From positions 1 through 64,000 of the forward strand of contig NZ_ATWL01000013.1 of NCBI RefSeq assembly GCF_000421225.1: a stretch of DNA of 64,000 bases, read 5' to 3'. The position numbers were made by a program, and so were the translations under genes. Each line of letters begins with the position of its first letter. Position 1 is the stretch's first letter. The notes below the pieces were generated by a model, which was given only the letters and a program-made list of their open reading frames with translations, had not been told where the DNA came from and searched no databases. This document shows positions 50,819 through 59,988 of the stretch, piece after piece. The stretch is from Ruania albidiflava DSM 18029 (GTDB lineage Bacteria; Actinomycetota; Actinomycetes; Actinomycetales; Beutenbergiaceae).

Positions 50819-51829
50819 TCAGGAACGGGGTGGTGGTCCGGTGGTGCCGCGGACGAGCAGCTCGACCGGGTACACCGCCTCCTCGGCCACCGGCCCACCG
50901 GTCAGCATCTCCAGCATCAGTGCGGCTGCCGCAGCGCCCTGCTCAGCCGCATCCTGGCCCACAGTGGTCAGGTTCACCAGGTCGGACATGTCGTGCCCGT
51001 CGATGCCGATCACGCTCAGGTCCTCCGGCACCCGACGGCCGGCGTCCCTTGCGGCCTGCAGCACCCCGAAGGCCATGTCGTCGGAGATCGCGAACACCGC
51101 GGTGACCTCCGGGCGGGTGCGGAGCAGCTCGGCCATCCGCTCCCGGGCGCCGGCACGGGCGTAGTCCCCAGGGATGACCAGCGTGGGGTCGAACGCCACC
51201 CCGGCCTCGGCGAGCGCCGCCTCGTACCCGCGCTGGCGCAGCGCCGGCGGGGCCCAGTCCGGCTGGTCCTCACCGGTCGCGGTGACCAGGGCGATCCTGC
51301 GGTGCCCCAGACCAAGGAGGTGCGCCATGGCCAGGCGGGCTGCGCCGTCGTCATCGATGGTCACGGTGACCCGCCCCGGCGGACCGGTACCGATGAACAC
51401 CACCGGCACCCCGAGCCCGTCCAGCACCTCCTGCTCGTCGGTGTCCAGGGGCATACCAACCACGAGCACACCGTCCACGCGGCGGCGCAGCACGAACGGG
51501 TCGAGCCGGTTGCGCCCGGCACCGTCGGCACGTTCGAAGGAGTACAGCAGCGCATCGAACCCCTCGGCCCGCAACGCGCGCTCGATCCCTTCGGTCACGC
51601 TGCCGTGGAACCAGCGCCGGATCCAGGGAGTGAGCACGCCGATGGTGTGCGTGCGGCCGCTGGCCAGCGAGGATGCCGATGCGCTCGGGGCGTAGCCGAG
51701 CCCGCGAGCAGCCTCCAGCACTCGGGCACGGGTCGCCTCGCTCACCCCGGGTAGGTGGCGCAGCGCACGGGAGACGGTCGCCGTGGATACCCCGGCGGCC
51801 CGTGCCACGTCGTCGATGGCAGCGTTCAC
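50819..51829 (-). CDS. LacI-family transcriptional repressor
   Basis: A 336-residue repressor. The HTH and hinge read IDDVARAAGVSTATVSRALR (residues 5-24) and YAPSASASSLASGRT, followed by a periplasmic-binding-protein-like sensor (IGVLTPWIRRWFHGSV, VFAISDDMAFGVLQAARD, LSVIGIDGHDMSDL). GTG start. It is transcribed in the same direction as the importer, which starts 290 nt downstream of its stop with an operator in between. The inducer is probably the imported sugar. Confidence 0.9.
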   Translation of the reverse strand: MNAAIDDVARAAGVSTATVSRALRHLPGVSEATRARVLEAARGLGYAPSASASSLASGRTHTIGVLTPWIRRWFHGSVTEGIERALRAEGFDALLYSFERADGAGRNRLDPFVLRRRVDGVLVVGMPLDTDEQEVLDGLGVPVVFIGTGPPGRVTVTIDDDGAARLAMAHLLGLGHRRIALVTATGEDQPDWAPPALRQRGYEAALAEAGVAFDPTLVIPGDYARAGARERMAELLRTRPEVTAVFAISDDMAFGVLQAARDAGRRVPEDLSVIGIDGHDMSDLVNLTTVGQDAAEQGAAAAALMLEMLTGGPVAEEAVYPVELLVRGTTGPPPRS

Positions 51830-51844
51830 GGCAGGCAGTGTGCC

Positions 51845-52696
51845 CTACTCGCGGCGGGAGCGCAGGACCGCGTCGAGGACTGGGACGAGGCCCTCGGCCT
51901 CCACCGGGCCGGTGTGCCACCGGGCGGCGGCACGGGTGACCTCGTCCGCACCGCCCATCGCCACGCTCACCCCGGCCCAGCCGAGCATCTCGATGTCGTT
52001 CTGCCCGTCACCGGCGGCCAGGGTCGCCTCCGGTGGCACGTCCAGACGCTGGCGCACCAGCTCCAGCGCACTGGCCTTGGACACCCCGTCCGGGGCGATG
52101 TCCAGCCAGGCGGTCCAGCCGACGGCGTAGCTCACCCCGTGCAGACCAGATCGGTTGACGAGGTCGTGGAAGTCCGCCGAGCCCAGCCCGGGTGCCCGGA
52201 CGGTCACCCGGACCGCCGGTTCGGCGCACATCTGCTCGAAGTCGATCACCCGCACCGCACCGCTGAGCTCGCCAGCCGGGAACTCGCTGGTGACCGCGTA
52301 GCCGCGGCCCAGGTCCTCCACGGCGAAGATGCCCTCCGGCAGGTGCTCCCGCAGCAGCCGCAACGTGGGTCCGGGGTCGAAGGTGACGATGTCGGTGAAC
52401 TCGTACCCGCCCTCGATGGTCGGGTCCAGCCGGGCGACCACAGCCCCGTTGGAGCAGACCGCCCAGCCGCTGTCCAGGCCGAGCTCGGCGAGCACCGGGA
52501 GGCAGGCGTGCGTGGACCGCCCGGTGGAGAGCACCACGTGCGTGCCGGTGGCGGCCACCTCCTGCACCGCCGTGCGCACCGCCTCGGACATGGTGCCGTC
52601 GTGGTGCAGGATCGTGCCGTCGATGTCCAGGGCCACCAGGGAAGTGGGACCCGCGGTGATGTCTGTGAGCGCGACCGGCTCGAAGCTGATGCTCAT
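51845..52696 (-). CDS. HAD-superfamily Cof-type phosphatase
   Basis: A 283-residue HAD hydrolase of the Cof/IIB group. Motif I is [11 protein letters not shown] (two catalytic Asp), motif [11 protein letters not shown], motif III Lys in SKASALEL, and motif [14 protein letters not shown]. It should dephosphorylate sugar phosphates or a similar small molecule. Start at MSISFEPV overlaps the stop of serS (ATGA), a gene order common in actinobacteria. Confidence 0.88.
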   Translation of the reverse strand: MSISFEPVALTDITAGPTSLVALDIDGTILHHDGTMSEAVRTAVQEVAATGTHVVLSTGRSTHACLPVLAELGLDSGWAVCSNGAVVARLDPTIEGGYEFTDIVTFDPGPTLRLLREHLPEGIFAVEDLGRGYAVTSEFPAGELSGAVRVIDFEQMCAEPAVRVTVRAPGLGSADFHDLVNRSGLHGVSYAVGWTAWLDIAPDGVSKASALELVRQRLDVPPEATLAAGDGQNDIEMLGWAGVSVAMGGADEVTRAAARWHTGPVEAEGLVPVLDAVLRSRRE

Positions 52697-53967
52697 GGGC
52701 GCACCGGTTCCAGGGTCTCCAGCCCGCCGAGATAGCCGCGCAGCCCTTCGGGTACGTGCACCGACCCGTCGGCGAGCTGGTGGTTCTCCAGGATCGCGAC
52801 GATCCACCGGGTGGTGGCCAGGGTGCCGTTCAGCGTGGCGACGGGCCGGTTCCCGGCCTCGGTGCGCTCCCGGATGCCCAGCCGGCGTGCCTGGAAGGTG
52901 GTGCAGTTGGAGGTGGAGGTGAGCTCCAGGTAGCGCTCCTGGGTGGGGAGCCAGGCCTCGCAGTCGAACTTGCGGGCGGCGCTGGTGCCGAGGTCACCGG
53001 CAGCGGTGTCGATCACCCGGTAGGGCAGGTCGACCAGGGCGAGCATCGCCTCCTCCCAGCCCAGCAGCCGCTCGTGCTCGGCGGTGGCGTCCTCGGGGCG
53101 CACGTAGGAGAACATCTCCACCTTGTGGAACTGGTGCACCCGGATGATGCCGCGGGTGTCCTTGCCGTAGGAGCCGGCCTCGCGCCGGTAGCAGGCGGAC
53201 CAGCCGGCGTACCGCTTCGGGCCGTCGGACAGGTCGAGGATCTCCTTGGCGTGGTAGCCGGCCAGGGCCACCTCGCTGGTGCCCACCAGGTACAGGTCGT
53301 CAGTGGGCAGGTGGTAGACCTCTTCGGCGTGCTCGCCGAGGAAGCCGGTGCCGGCCATGATCTCCGGCTTCACCAGGGTGGGGGTGATCACCGGGGTGAA
53401 GCCGGCGGCGAGCGCCTTGTCCATCGCCGCGTTCAGCAGGGCGAGCTCGAGGCGTGCGCCGATGCCGGTGAGGTAGTAGAACCGGGCACCGGAGACCTTG
53501 GCACCGCGGTCGGTGTCGATGGCGCCCAGCCGCTGGCCCAGGTCCAGGTGGTCGGCCGGGGTGAACCCCTCAGCGGTGAAGTCCCGGGGGGTGCCCACCG
53601 TGCGCAGCACCACGTAGTCGTCCTCCCCGCCGGCGGGTACACCGTCGAGCACGAGGTTGGGCAGCTGGGTCAGCAGTCGGTCCAGCTCGGCCTGCGCCTC
53701 GTTCGCGTCCGCCTCAGCGGCCTTCACCTGCTCGGCCAGGGCCTTGGCGTGGGCGAGCACCGCCGGGCGCTCTTCCGGGGAGGCCTTGCCCACCGACTTG
53801 GAGACCTGCTTCTGCTCGGCGCGCTGGTTCTCGAACGCGCTGAGCAGGGCGCGGCGCTGCTCGTCGGCGGCCAGCACCTGGTCCACCAGCTCGGGGTCGG
53901 CGCCGCGGGCACGCTGGCTCGCGCGGGCGACGTCGGGGTCCTCACGCAGGCTCTTCAGATCAATCAC
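52693..53967 (-). CDS. serS: Seryl-tRNA synthetase
   Basis: A 424-residue class IIa synthetase. The N-terminal coiled-coil arm (about 25-110, [20 protein letters not shown]) binds the long variable arm of tRNA-Ser. Motif 2 is [15 protein letters not shown] with HQFHKVEMF, and motif 3 is [18 protein letters not shown]. Binding residues TSEVALAG and [13 protein letters not shown] are present. The GTG at 53967 gives the canonical [10 protein letters not shown] start; GGAGG is very close. Two tRNA-Ser genes are in the same window. Confidence 0.96.
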   Translation of the reverse strand: MIDLKSLREDPDVARASQRARGADPELVDQVLAADEQRRALLSAFENQRAEQKQVSKSVGKASPEERPAVLAHAKALAEQVKAAEADANEAQAELDRLLTQLPNLVLDGVPAGGEDDYVVLRTVGTPRDFTAEGFTPADHLDLGQRLGAIDTDRGAKVSGARFYYLTGIGARLELALLNAAMDKALAAGFTPVITPTLVKPEIMAGTGFLGEHAEEVYHLPTDDLYLVGTSEVALAGYHAKEILDLSDGPKRYAGWSACYRREAGSYGKDTRGIIRVHQFHKVEMFSYVRPEDATAEHERLLGWEEAMLALVDLPYRVIDTAAGDLGTSAARKFDCEAWLPTQERYLELTSTSNCTTFQARRLGIRERTEAGNRPVATLNGTLATTRWIVAILENHQLADGSVHVPEGLRGYLGGLETLEPVRP

Positions 53968-54021
53968 ACCTCCGAGGGTATCTGGGTGCTCGCCCCACCG
54001 GGTCACCGCCCTTGTCCGCTG

Positions 54022-54069
54022 CACTGAGGTCCTCTTGGGGCACGGAGGCAGAAAAAGAGCACCTCGGTG
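54022..54069. promoter_or_regulatory. Imperfect hairpin upstream of serS
   Basis: CACTGAGGTCCTCTT (54022-54036) and AAGAGCACCTCGGTG (54055-54069) pair at 13 of 15 positions. It lies about 55-100 nt before the serS start. It might be a leader structure for serS or a structure in the divergent promoter. It does not resemble a T-box. Confidence 0.35.
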
Positions 54070-54182
54070 TCCCATCGATGCCTCAGACGACCGGGCAGCG
54101 GCACAGGCGGCGGGGCTGGGGTGGCGGCGGGGCGGGGCTGGTGGGTGGTGCGGGAGAGGTGGCCGGCCGCTACCTTTGCGCC

Positions 54183-55316
54183 ATGACGTGGGAGCAGGCG
54201 GTGAGCGTGCTGGCGCTGGTGGTCGCACTGGCAGCGCTGGTGGTGGGGATCGTGATCCTGGGCAAGATTCGCGCACGCGGGGCGCGGGTGTCGCCGCTGA
54301 CCGCCCGGGAGGAGGATGCGGGCGAGCTGCCCGACCCGGCCGGCCCGGCAGCGTTCGTGGTGAACCCGGTCAAGGTCGCCGACGGTGCGGCGCTGCGCCG
54401 CCGGGCTGCGGAGATCGCCGCCGACCTCGGCCTGCCCGCGCCGCTGTGGTTCGAGACCACCGCGGAGGACCCAGGGGCCGGGCAGACGCAGGCAGCCCTC
54501 GAGGCCGGGGCGTCGGTGGTCGTGGCCGCCGGCGGCGACGGCACCGTGCGCACTGTGGCCGAGGTGCTCGCCGGCACCCGGGTGCCGATGGCGCTGCTGC
54601 CGCTGGGCACCGGGAACCTGCTCGCCCGGAACCTGGACCTACCGCTGGAGAGCACCGAGCTGCTCATCCACACCGCCCTCGGCGGCACCGACCACCCGAT
54701 CGACCTCGGCTGGTTGCAGGTCGCCACGACCCCGGTCGACGACGGCGGGGCCGCTGGTCCTGCTGAGGCCGCCGACCCTGCACCCGCACCTGCGGAGCAC
54801 CTGTTCCTGGTGATGGCCGGCATCGGGTTCGATGCGCAGATGGTGGCCGGCGCCGACGACGAGCTGAAGGCACGGATGGGCTGGTTCGCCTACTTCCTCG
54901 CCGGCGCCCGGCACCTGCACGGCCGCAAGACCCGGCTGAAGATGCGGGTCGGCGAAGGGGAGGTGCGGCCGCTGAAGGTGCGCAGCCTGCTGTTCGCCAA
55001 CTGCGGGCGGCTACCCGGTGGGATCGTGCTGCTGCCGGATGCCGAGCTGGACGACGGCTGGCTGGACGTGGCAGCGCTGGACACCCGCGGTGGGCTGGTG
55101 GGATGGGCGTCGTTGTTCGGCAAGGTGGTGCTGCAAGGTCTGGGTTTCCGCCGCCAGCTGCCCGCCCCGAGCTCGATCGAGTTCTGGCGCGGCCGGGAGG
55201 TGCACGTGAGCTGCTCCCAGCCGGAGCAGGTGCAGGTGGACGGTGACCTGATCGGCCAGGCGACCCAGCTCACCGCACGGGTCCAGCACAGCGGGCTGCG
55301 GGTACGTACCCGGTAG
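54183..55316 (+). CDS. Diacylglycerol kinase family lipid kinase
   Basis: A 377-residue DAGK catalytic-domain protein (YegS/BmrU group). An N-terminal membrane helix ([19 protein letters not shown], residues 9-27) precedes the domain. [13 protein letters not shown] (117-129) is the ATP site and [15 protein letters not shown] the next conserved strand. [13 protein letters not shown] and [11 protein letters not shown] complete the fold. An Ala/Pro-rich insertion lies near 185-205. Likely phosphorylates diacylglycerol or a related lipid in phospholipid or lipoteichoic acid recycling. Divergent from serS. Confidence 0.88.
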   Translation: MTWEQAVSVLALVVALAALVVGIVILGKIRARGARVSPLTAREEDAGELPDPAGPAAFVVNPVKVADGAALRRRAAEIAADLGLPAPLWFETTAEDPGAGQTQAALEAGASVVVAAGGDGTVRTVAEVLAGTRVPMALLPLGTGNLLARNLDLPLESTELLIHTALGGTDHPIDLGWLQVATTPVDDGGAAGPAEAADPAPAPAEHLFLVMAGIGFDAQMVAGADDELKARMGWFAYFLAGARHLHGRKTRLKMRVGEGEVRPLKVRSLLFANCGRLPGGIVLLPDAELDDGWLDVAALDTRGGLVGWASLFGKVVLQGLGFRRQLPAPSSIEFWRGREVHVSCSQPEQVQVDGDLIGQATQLTARVQHSGLRVRTR

Positions 55317-55396
55317 CGTGACGCGGTCCTCGGTCGTCCTGTCACCGAACACCACCGGGTAGCACACTGCTTCTCCACGACCGGCCCCATACGCTG

Positions 55397-57796
55397 GTGC
55401 AGATGCCAGCGTCCCCGATCTCCCGCCCCCGCGCGCCCTTCGTGCTCCCGGCCGCGACCGTGGCTGTGCTCACCCTGCTGCTCGTGCTGCTGAGCACGAC
55501 CGCCGGGGAGGCTGCACCAGCCACCGGCCGATCCGCCACCACCGGTGGGCCAGCACCGGCCGAACGTGCGGTCGGCACCGACCCCGGTGCCCCGCTGGTG
55601 GTCATCGGTGTGTCCGGGCTGTCCTGGTCCGACCTGGGCGAGGACACCCCGGCGTTGGCGTCCCTGGCCGACGACGCGATCGGTTCTCTGGTGGTGCGCA
55701 GCGCGCACCCGGTCACCTGCCCGGTCGACGGCTGGCTGGCACTGTCCAGCGGCAGCCGCGCAGCCGGCGAGCGGGGGGACTGCCGGGACGTGGCCGAACC
55801 GGTCTCCGGAGCACTCCCGGACTGGGACGACCTCAGCAGCGAGGTGTCCGACCAGAGCTATGACGCCCGTCTGGGCCTGCTCAGCTCCGTGCTGGACACG
55901 GGGCAGGTGTCCGCGACCGCGATCGGTCCGGGCGCTGCTGTTGCCCTGGCCGACTCCCAGGGCAACGTCTCCGACTACCACCCGCTGGCCCAGCGGCAGC
56001 TAGCCGAGCAGATCGGGCAGGCCGCGGGCGAGAACGACCTGCTGGTGGTCGATGCCGGTCGGATCGTGGATCCGGAGACGGTGCCGGAGGCCGAGGACGC
56101 CGATGACGTGACCCTCCCCGAGGCGCTGCCGAGGGCCGACCAGGTGCGTCTGGTGGACGACCGGCTCGCCGCGATCCTCGACGGGCTGCAGGCGGCAGGT
56201 CCCGAGGGGGACCTGCCCACGGTGATCCTGGCCGGGCTGGCCGACTCCGGTGAGTCTGGGCTGCGCGTGCTGGCGATCACCGGCCCGAACACCCCGGCCG
56301 GGCTGCTCAGCTCCAGCTCCACCCGGCAACCGGGCTATGTGATGGCCACCGACCTGTTCACCACGGTGGTGGAGCACTTCGACCTCTCCGACGGTGTTCC
56401 CCCCGGGGCGACGATGGGCGCACCCGTCCGGGTCCAGCCCGGTCCTGCCGATGACGGCGCAGCTCGCCTGGAGCAGGTCGTCGACGCCGACCTGCACGCT
56501 CAAGCAGTCAGCCCCATCGTGCCGGTCTACTTCTTGTTGCTGGTGCTGGTGAACCTGGCGCTGTTCGCGACGGTCACCCTGGTGCTGAAGCGTTCTACCG
56601 CCAACCGGATCGGCGCGGCGCTCTCCCGCCGCTTCGGCAAGCGGCGCGGTGTGGAGTGGCTGCGGCAGCGGTTGAACCGGGCGGTGCCGGCGTTGCGCAC
56701 GCTGCGCACGGTGGCACTGGGCATCGGTGCGTTGCCGATCTCCTCGTTCCTGGCGAACCTGCTGCCGTGGTGGCGGGTACATCCACCGGTGCTCTCCCTG
56801 GCGGTGCTGATCCTGGCGGTAGATGCGCTGATCGTGGCGATCGCGCTGCTCGGCCCGTGGCGCCGGCACACGTTCGGGCCGGCGGCATTCGTCGCTGGTG
56901 TGACCGCCGTGGTGCTGGCGGTGGACGTGGTCACCGGTGCGACGATGCAGGTCTCCGCGGTGATGGGCATCTCGGCGCTCGTCGGTGCCCGGTTCTACGG
57001 GATGAACAACACCTCGTTCGCACTGTTCACGGTCGCCACGCTGATGGTCACCATCGTCGCCACGAACCCGCTGGTCCTGGCCGGTCGCCGCAGGCTCGCC
57101 GCTGCTGTGGTGCTCGGGACCGGTGTGGTGGTCTCCGCGATCGACGGCGCCCCAGGACTCGGCGCGGACTTCGGCGGACCACCGGCGCTGTTGGCCGCTT
57201 TCGGTGTGATGGCCTTGCTCGCGCTCGGTGTGCGGCTGACCTGGCTGCGGGTGCTGGCAGTGGTGGTGGCAGCCGGTCTCGCATCGGTGGCGCTTGCCTT
57301 CGTAGACTGGTTGCGTCCCCCGGACGACCGCACCCACCTGGGCCGGTTCTTCCAGACCGTCCTGGACGGCGGGCTGTGGGAGGTGATCTGGCGCAAGCTG
57401 GACCAGAACATCTCCATCGTGTTCGGCAACCGGCCGCTGACCATCCTGGCGATCTGCGGGGTGCTCACCGTGGTGTACGTCCTCGCCCGCCCGATCCGTG
57501 CTGCTCTGACCTCACCGGGCGGCGGGGAGTTCGCCTGGTTGTCGGCAGGCAACCCGATCTCGCTGATGGGCCGGGACGCCCCGATGCTCAAACCTGGTCT
57601 GGTGGCGATCGCGGTGGCGCTCGGCGTGGGCATGGCGATCAACGACTCCGGTATCGCGATCGCCGCGATCGGTGTCTCCCTCGGGGTGCCGTTGCTGATC
57701 GCAGCCACCACCACCTGGATGCTCCACCTGCGCGAGCTGCCGGCGGAAGCGGTTCACCACCCAGCACGAGACGCCGGCCACCCAGCACGGGACTGA
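55397..57796 (+). CDS. Large membrane protein with degenerate phosphatase-like outer domain
   Basis: A 799-residue protein. A signal or anchor helix (residues 17-37) is followed by an outer domain of about 330 residues resembling the alkaline-phosphatase fold (VVIGVSGLSWSDLGEDTPAL as the first strand, LLVVDAGRI, ADQVRLVDDRLAAILDGL). The metal ligands expected there are not evident. The C-terminal half (from about 375) has ten or so membrane helices. Such proteins are conserved in Micrococcales without known function. The start may be GTG 55397 or ATG 55403; no clear ribosome site, so leaderless translation is possible. Confidence 0.7.
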   Translation: MQMPASPISRPRAPFVLPAATVAVLTLLLVLLSTTAGEAAPATGRSATTGGPAPAERAVGTDPGAPLVVIGVSGLSWSDLGEDTPALASLADDAIGSLVVRSAHPVTCPVDGWLALSSGSRAAGERGDCRDVAEPVSGALPDWDDLSSEVSDQSYDARLGLLSSVLDTGQVSATAIGPGAAVALADSQGNVSDYHPLAQRQLAEQIGQAAGENDLLVVDAGRIVDPETVPEAEDADDVTLPEALPRADQVRLVDDRLAAILDGLQAAGPEGDLPTVILAGLADSGESGLRVLAITGPNTPAGLLSSSSTRQPGYVMATDLFTTVVEHFDLSDGVPPGATMGAPVRVQPGPADDGAARLEQVVDADLHAQAVSPIVPVYFLLLVLVNLALFATVTLVLKRSTANRIGAALSRRFGKRRGVEWLRQRLNRAVPALRTLRTVALGIGALPISSFLANLLPWWRVHPPVLSLAVLILAVDALIVAIALLGPWRRHTFGPAAFVAGVTAVVLAVDVVTGATMQVSAVMGISALVGARFYGMNNTSFALFTVATLMVTIVATNPLVLAGRRRLAAAVVLGTGVVVSAIDGAPGLGADFGGPPALLAAFGVMALLALGVRLTWLRVLAVVVAAGLASVALAFVDWLRPPDDRTHLGRFFQTVLDGGLWEVIWRKLDQNISIVFGNRPLTILAICGVLTVVYVLARPIRAALTSPGGGEFAWLSAGNPISLMGRDAPMLKPGLVAIAVALGVGMAINDSGIAIAAIGVSLGVPLLIAATTTWMLHLRELPAEAVHHPARDAGHPARD

Positions 57797-57820
57797 GCAC
57801 CTGGCGCCGGTCGGGCGCGA

Positions 57821-58849
57821 TCAGTCCGACCCGGAGCCAGCCGAGTCCCGGTCGGACCGGGGTGGGGCCTGCGAGTCCCCGGGCGGGGCCTGCTCACCAC
57901 CCGGGGCGGCCTGCTGGCCACCGGGACGGGCCTGTTCCGGGCGAGCGACGCCGTCCGGCGACCCGGGTGAGCCCCCTCCTGGGTGCGGGGACGACCCCGG
58001 CGGGGCGGCGCCGTCGTCAGCGACCTCCACGTCCCGAGCGATCTTGTGCTTGTAGTGGCGGAACCGGCGGGCGGCCACAGCCATCATCACGTCCCGGTAC
58101 TGGGCGGCGCGGTGCAGCTGACCGGCGATGTCGCTGCCGCTGGCCCGGTGGCTCAGGTCGCACGGGACCTCCACCACGGCGAACCCCTGCTGCAGCACGT
58201 CCATGGTCATCCCGGTCTCCACGCCCCAGCCGTGCGCGAGCGGGGTGGCGGCGTCGAAGGCGGCACGGGTCATGCACCGTTGCCCGGACAACGGCTGGGT
58301 CGGCGCCCACCCGGTGGCGCGGTGGATCGACCGGCGGGCCAGGCCGGTGACCAGGCCGCGGCCGCCGGCACCGGACTGCTTGGGCAGCACCGCGATGGAC
58401 AGGTCCGCCTTGCCGTAGAGCACCGGCGGCACCAGCGGGGCGGCGTTCACGGCAGTGGCGCCCAGGTCGGCGTCGATGAACAGCAGCAGCCGGTCGGGCA
58501 AGTCCTCGGCGTCCCGCATCGCCACCACCGAGGCACCGGTCTCCATCGCAGAGGCCTTGCCCCGGTTCACCGAGTGGCGCACCACCACCGCCCCGGCGCG
58601 GCGGGCCAGGTGTTGGGTGTCGTCCTCGCTGCCGTCATCGACCACGAGCACCAGGTCCACGTGCGGGATGGCGCGCACTGCGCGCACGGTCGCGGCGATC
58701 CGCTCTTCCTCGTCCTTGGCCGGGATCACCGCGGCGACCCGCATCATGGCCGGGTCATGTCGCGGCACCGGCATCGGCCCGGTGTCGGGCGTGCGACGCC
58801 GGATCACGCGCAGCGGGTTCCGCCCTCCGTCGCCCTGCTCCCGGCTCAC
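57821..58849 (-). CDS. Family 2 glycosyltransferase, DPM1-like
   Basis: A 342-residue inverting glycosyltransferase. The GT-A fold opens at VAAVIPAKDEEERIAATVRAV (38-58), VVDDGSEDDT holds the first Asp pair, and LLFIDADLGA the DxD-like metal site. GTG 58849 gives 35 extra residues before MRVAAVIPA; an ATG start near 58747 is equally plausible. The C-terminal 70 residues are Pro/Gly/Ser-rich and disordered. Possibly uses UDP-glucose, as in GpgS-like enzymes; not certain. Confidence 0.8.
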   Translation of the reverse strand: MSREQGDGGRNPLRVIRRRTPDTGPMPVPRHDPAMMRVAAVIPAKDEEERIAATVRAVRAIPHVDLVLVVDDGSEDDTQHLARRAGAVVVRHSVNRGKASAMETGASVVAMRDAEDLPDRLLLFIDADLGATAVNAAPLVPPVLYGKADLSIAVLPKQSGAGGRGLVTGLARRSIHRATGWAPTQPLSGQRCMTRAAFDAATPLAHGWGVETGMTMDVLQQGFAVVEVPCDLSHRASGSDIAGQLHRAAQYRDVMMAVAARRFRHYKHKIARDVEVADDGAAPPGSSPHPGGGSPGSPDGVARPEQARPGGQQAAPGGEQAPPGDSQAPPRSDRDSAGSGSD

Positions 58850-58866
58850 GACTGCAGCCTATCGTC

Positions 58867-59766
58867 TCAACGCAGCGTGACCTGCCGGGACACGATGCCG
58901 GCGCGGGCGCGTCGTTCGTCGGCGGTCAACGCCTCGGTGACCGCGAGCGCCTCGGCGAGACGTTCCTCGAAGTCCGGGGCAGGTGCCTCCAGCTCTTCGG
59001 CCTCCGTGCCCGGTGCGAGCTCCCAGACCGGGATCACCAGCCCGCAGGAGCGGAAGGCGCCGATGAACTTCGAGCCGTCGCCCAGAGCGGAGGTGCCGGC
59101 CGCGCGCAGGCGGGCGAGCGCGTCGAGCAGGTTCTCCTCCTCCTCGGTGCGGGCCCAGCGCAGGAACTCCCGGGCGCCCATCCGGCACCAGTACGCGCTG
59201 GGCACCGACTCCAGCTTGACCGTGGGCACGATCGCCCCGGAGAACTCCTCCAGCGCCGCGGTCAGCTCCGGGGTGGCCTCGGTTCCCTCCGGGATGACGA
59301 AGTCGAAGGAGTCGTGCACGGTGACCTCGAACGCCCGGTCCGTGTTCAGCATGTCCTGCAGCCGTGGTCCCTCGCCGGGCAGGTCCAGGTGGGTGAGGCT
59401 GGTGCCGGGCTCGGATTCGAGCATCTGCTCCAGGGCGAAGGCCAGGTCGCGGCTCGGGTCGCCGCTGCTGGTCATGGTCTGCAGGGCAAGGAGGATCACG
59501 CCGTCGTCGCGGTGCATCGCCGGGATCATCCCCGGCAGCACTGTGGCGATCACCACGTCCCGGTCGCCGTGCTCGGCGGTGGTGTGCACCTGGGCGGTGG
59601 CCGCGGGCACGACCTCGCGCATCGCCACCCAGTCCGCCTCCCCGGGCAGGCCCTCGAAGGAGCGCCGCGGGGCGGGGTTGGCTGCCCGCGCGGCAGCCGC
59701 CTTGCGTGCCGCCCGGCGGGCCGCCACCTTCTCGTTGACCGGGCCCTTCTTCTTCCGTCTCGCCAT
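58867..59766 (-). CDS. DUF5926-family protein
   Basis: A 299-residue soluble protein matching DUF5926, found throughout actinobacteria. A highly basic N-terminus (MARRKKKGPVNEKV) leads to SFEGLPGEADWVAMREVVPAATA, VIATVLPGMIPAMHRDDGVI, SSGDPSRDLAFALEQMLESEPG and WCRMGAREFLRWARTEEEENLL. The zinc-binding SEC-C segment sometimes found in relatives is not seen. Function unknown. It is probably co-transcribed with the glycosyltransferase 17 nt downstream. Confidence 0.8.
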   Translation of the reverse strand: MARRKKKGPVNEKVAARRAARKAAAARAANPAPRRSFEGLPGEADWVAMREVVPAATAQVHTTAEHGDRDVVIATVLPGMIPAMHRDDGVILLALQTMTSSGDPSRDLAFALEQMLESEPGTSLTHLDLPGEGPRLQDMLNTDRAFEVTVHDSFDFVIPEGTEATPELTAALEEFSGAIVPTVKLESVPSAYWCRMGAREFLRWARTEEEENLLDALARLRAAGTSALGDGSKFIGAFRSCGLVIPVWELAPGTEAEELEAPAPDFEERLAEALAVTEALTADERRARAGIVSRQVTLR

Positions 59767-59988
59767 GTCAACCAGCCTATCGACCGCTGAGCAGTTCGCC
59801 TGTGCACCTGGCCGCGTCGGCGCGGGTGGGGCGCTCGCCGAGGCGACGGGACGGGACTGGTCGGGGCGGCGGTGACGACCGGTGGAGGGCATCTCGGCAG
59901 CCGCGGGCGGTCGTCGGGCCGGTGCTCCGGTCGACTGGTGGCAGCGTTCCGATCGACCGGACCGGCGCGGGGTGGCACGATGGCGCTT

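Noticed and set aside
53968-54182. T-box riboswitch upstream of serS
   Set aside because: No T-box consensus sequence, no specifier loop and no terminator/antiterminator pair could be found.
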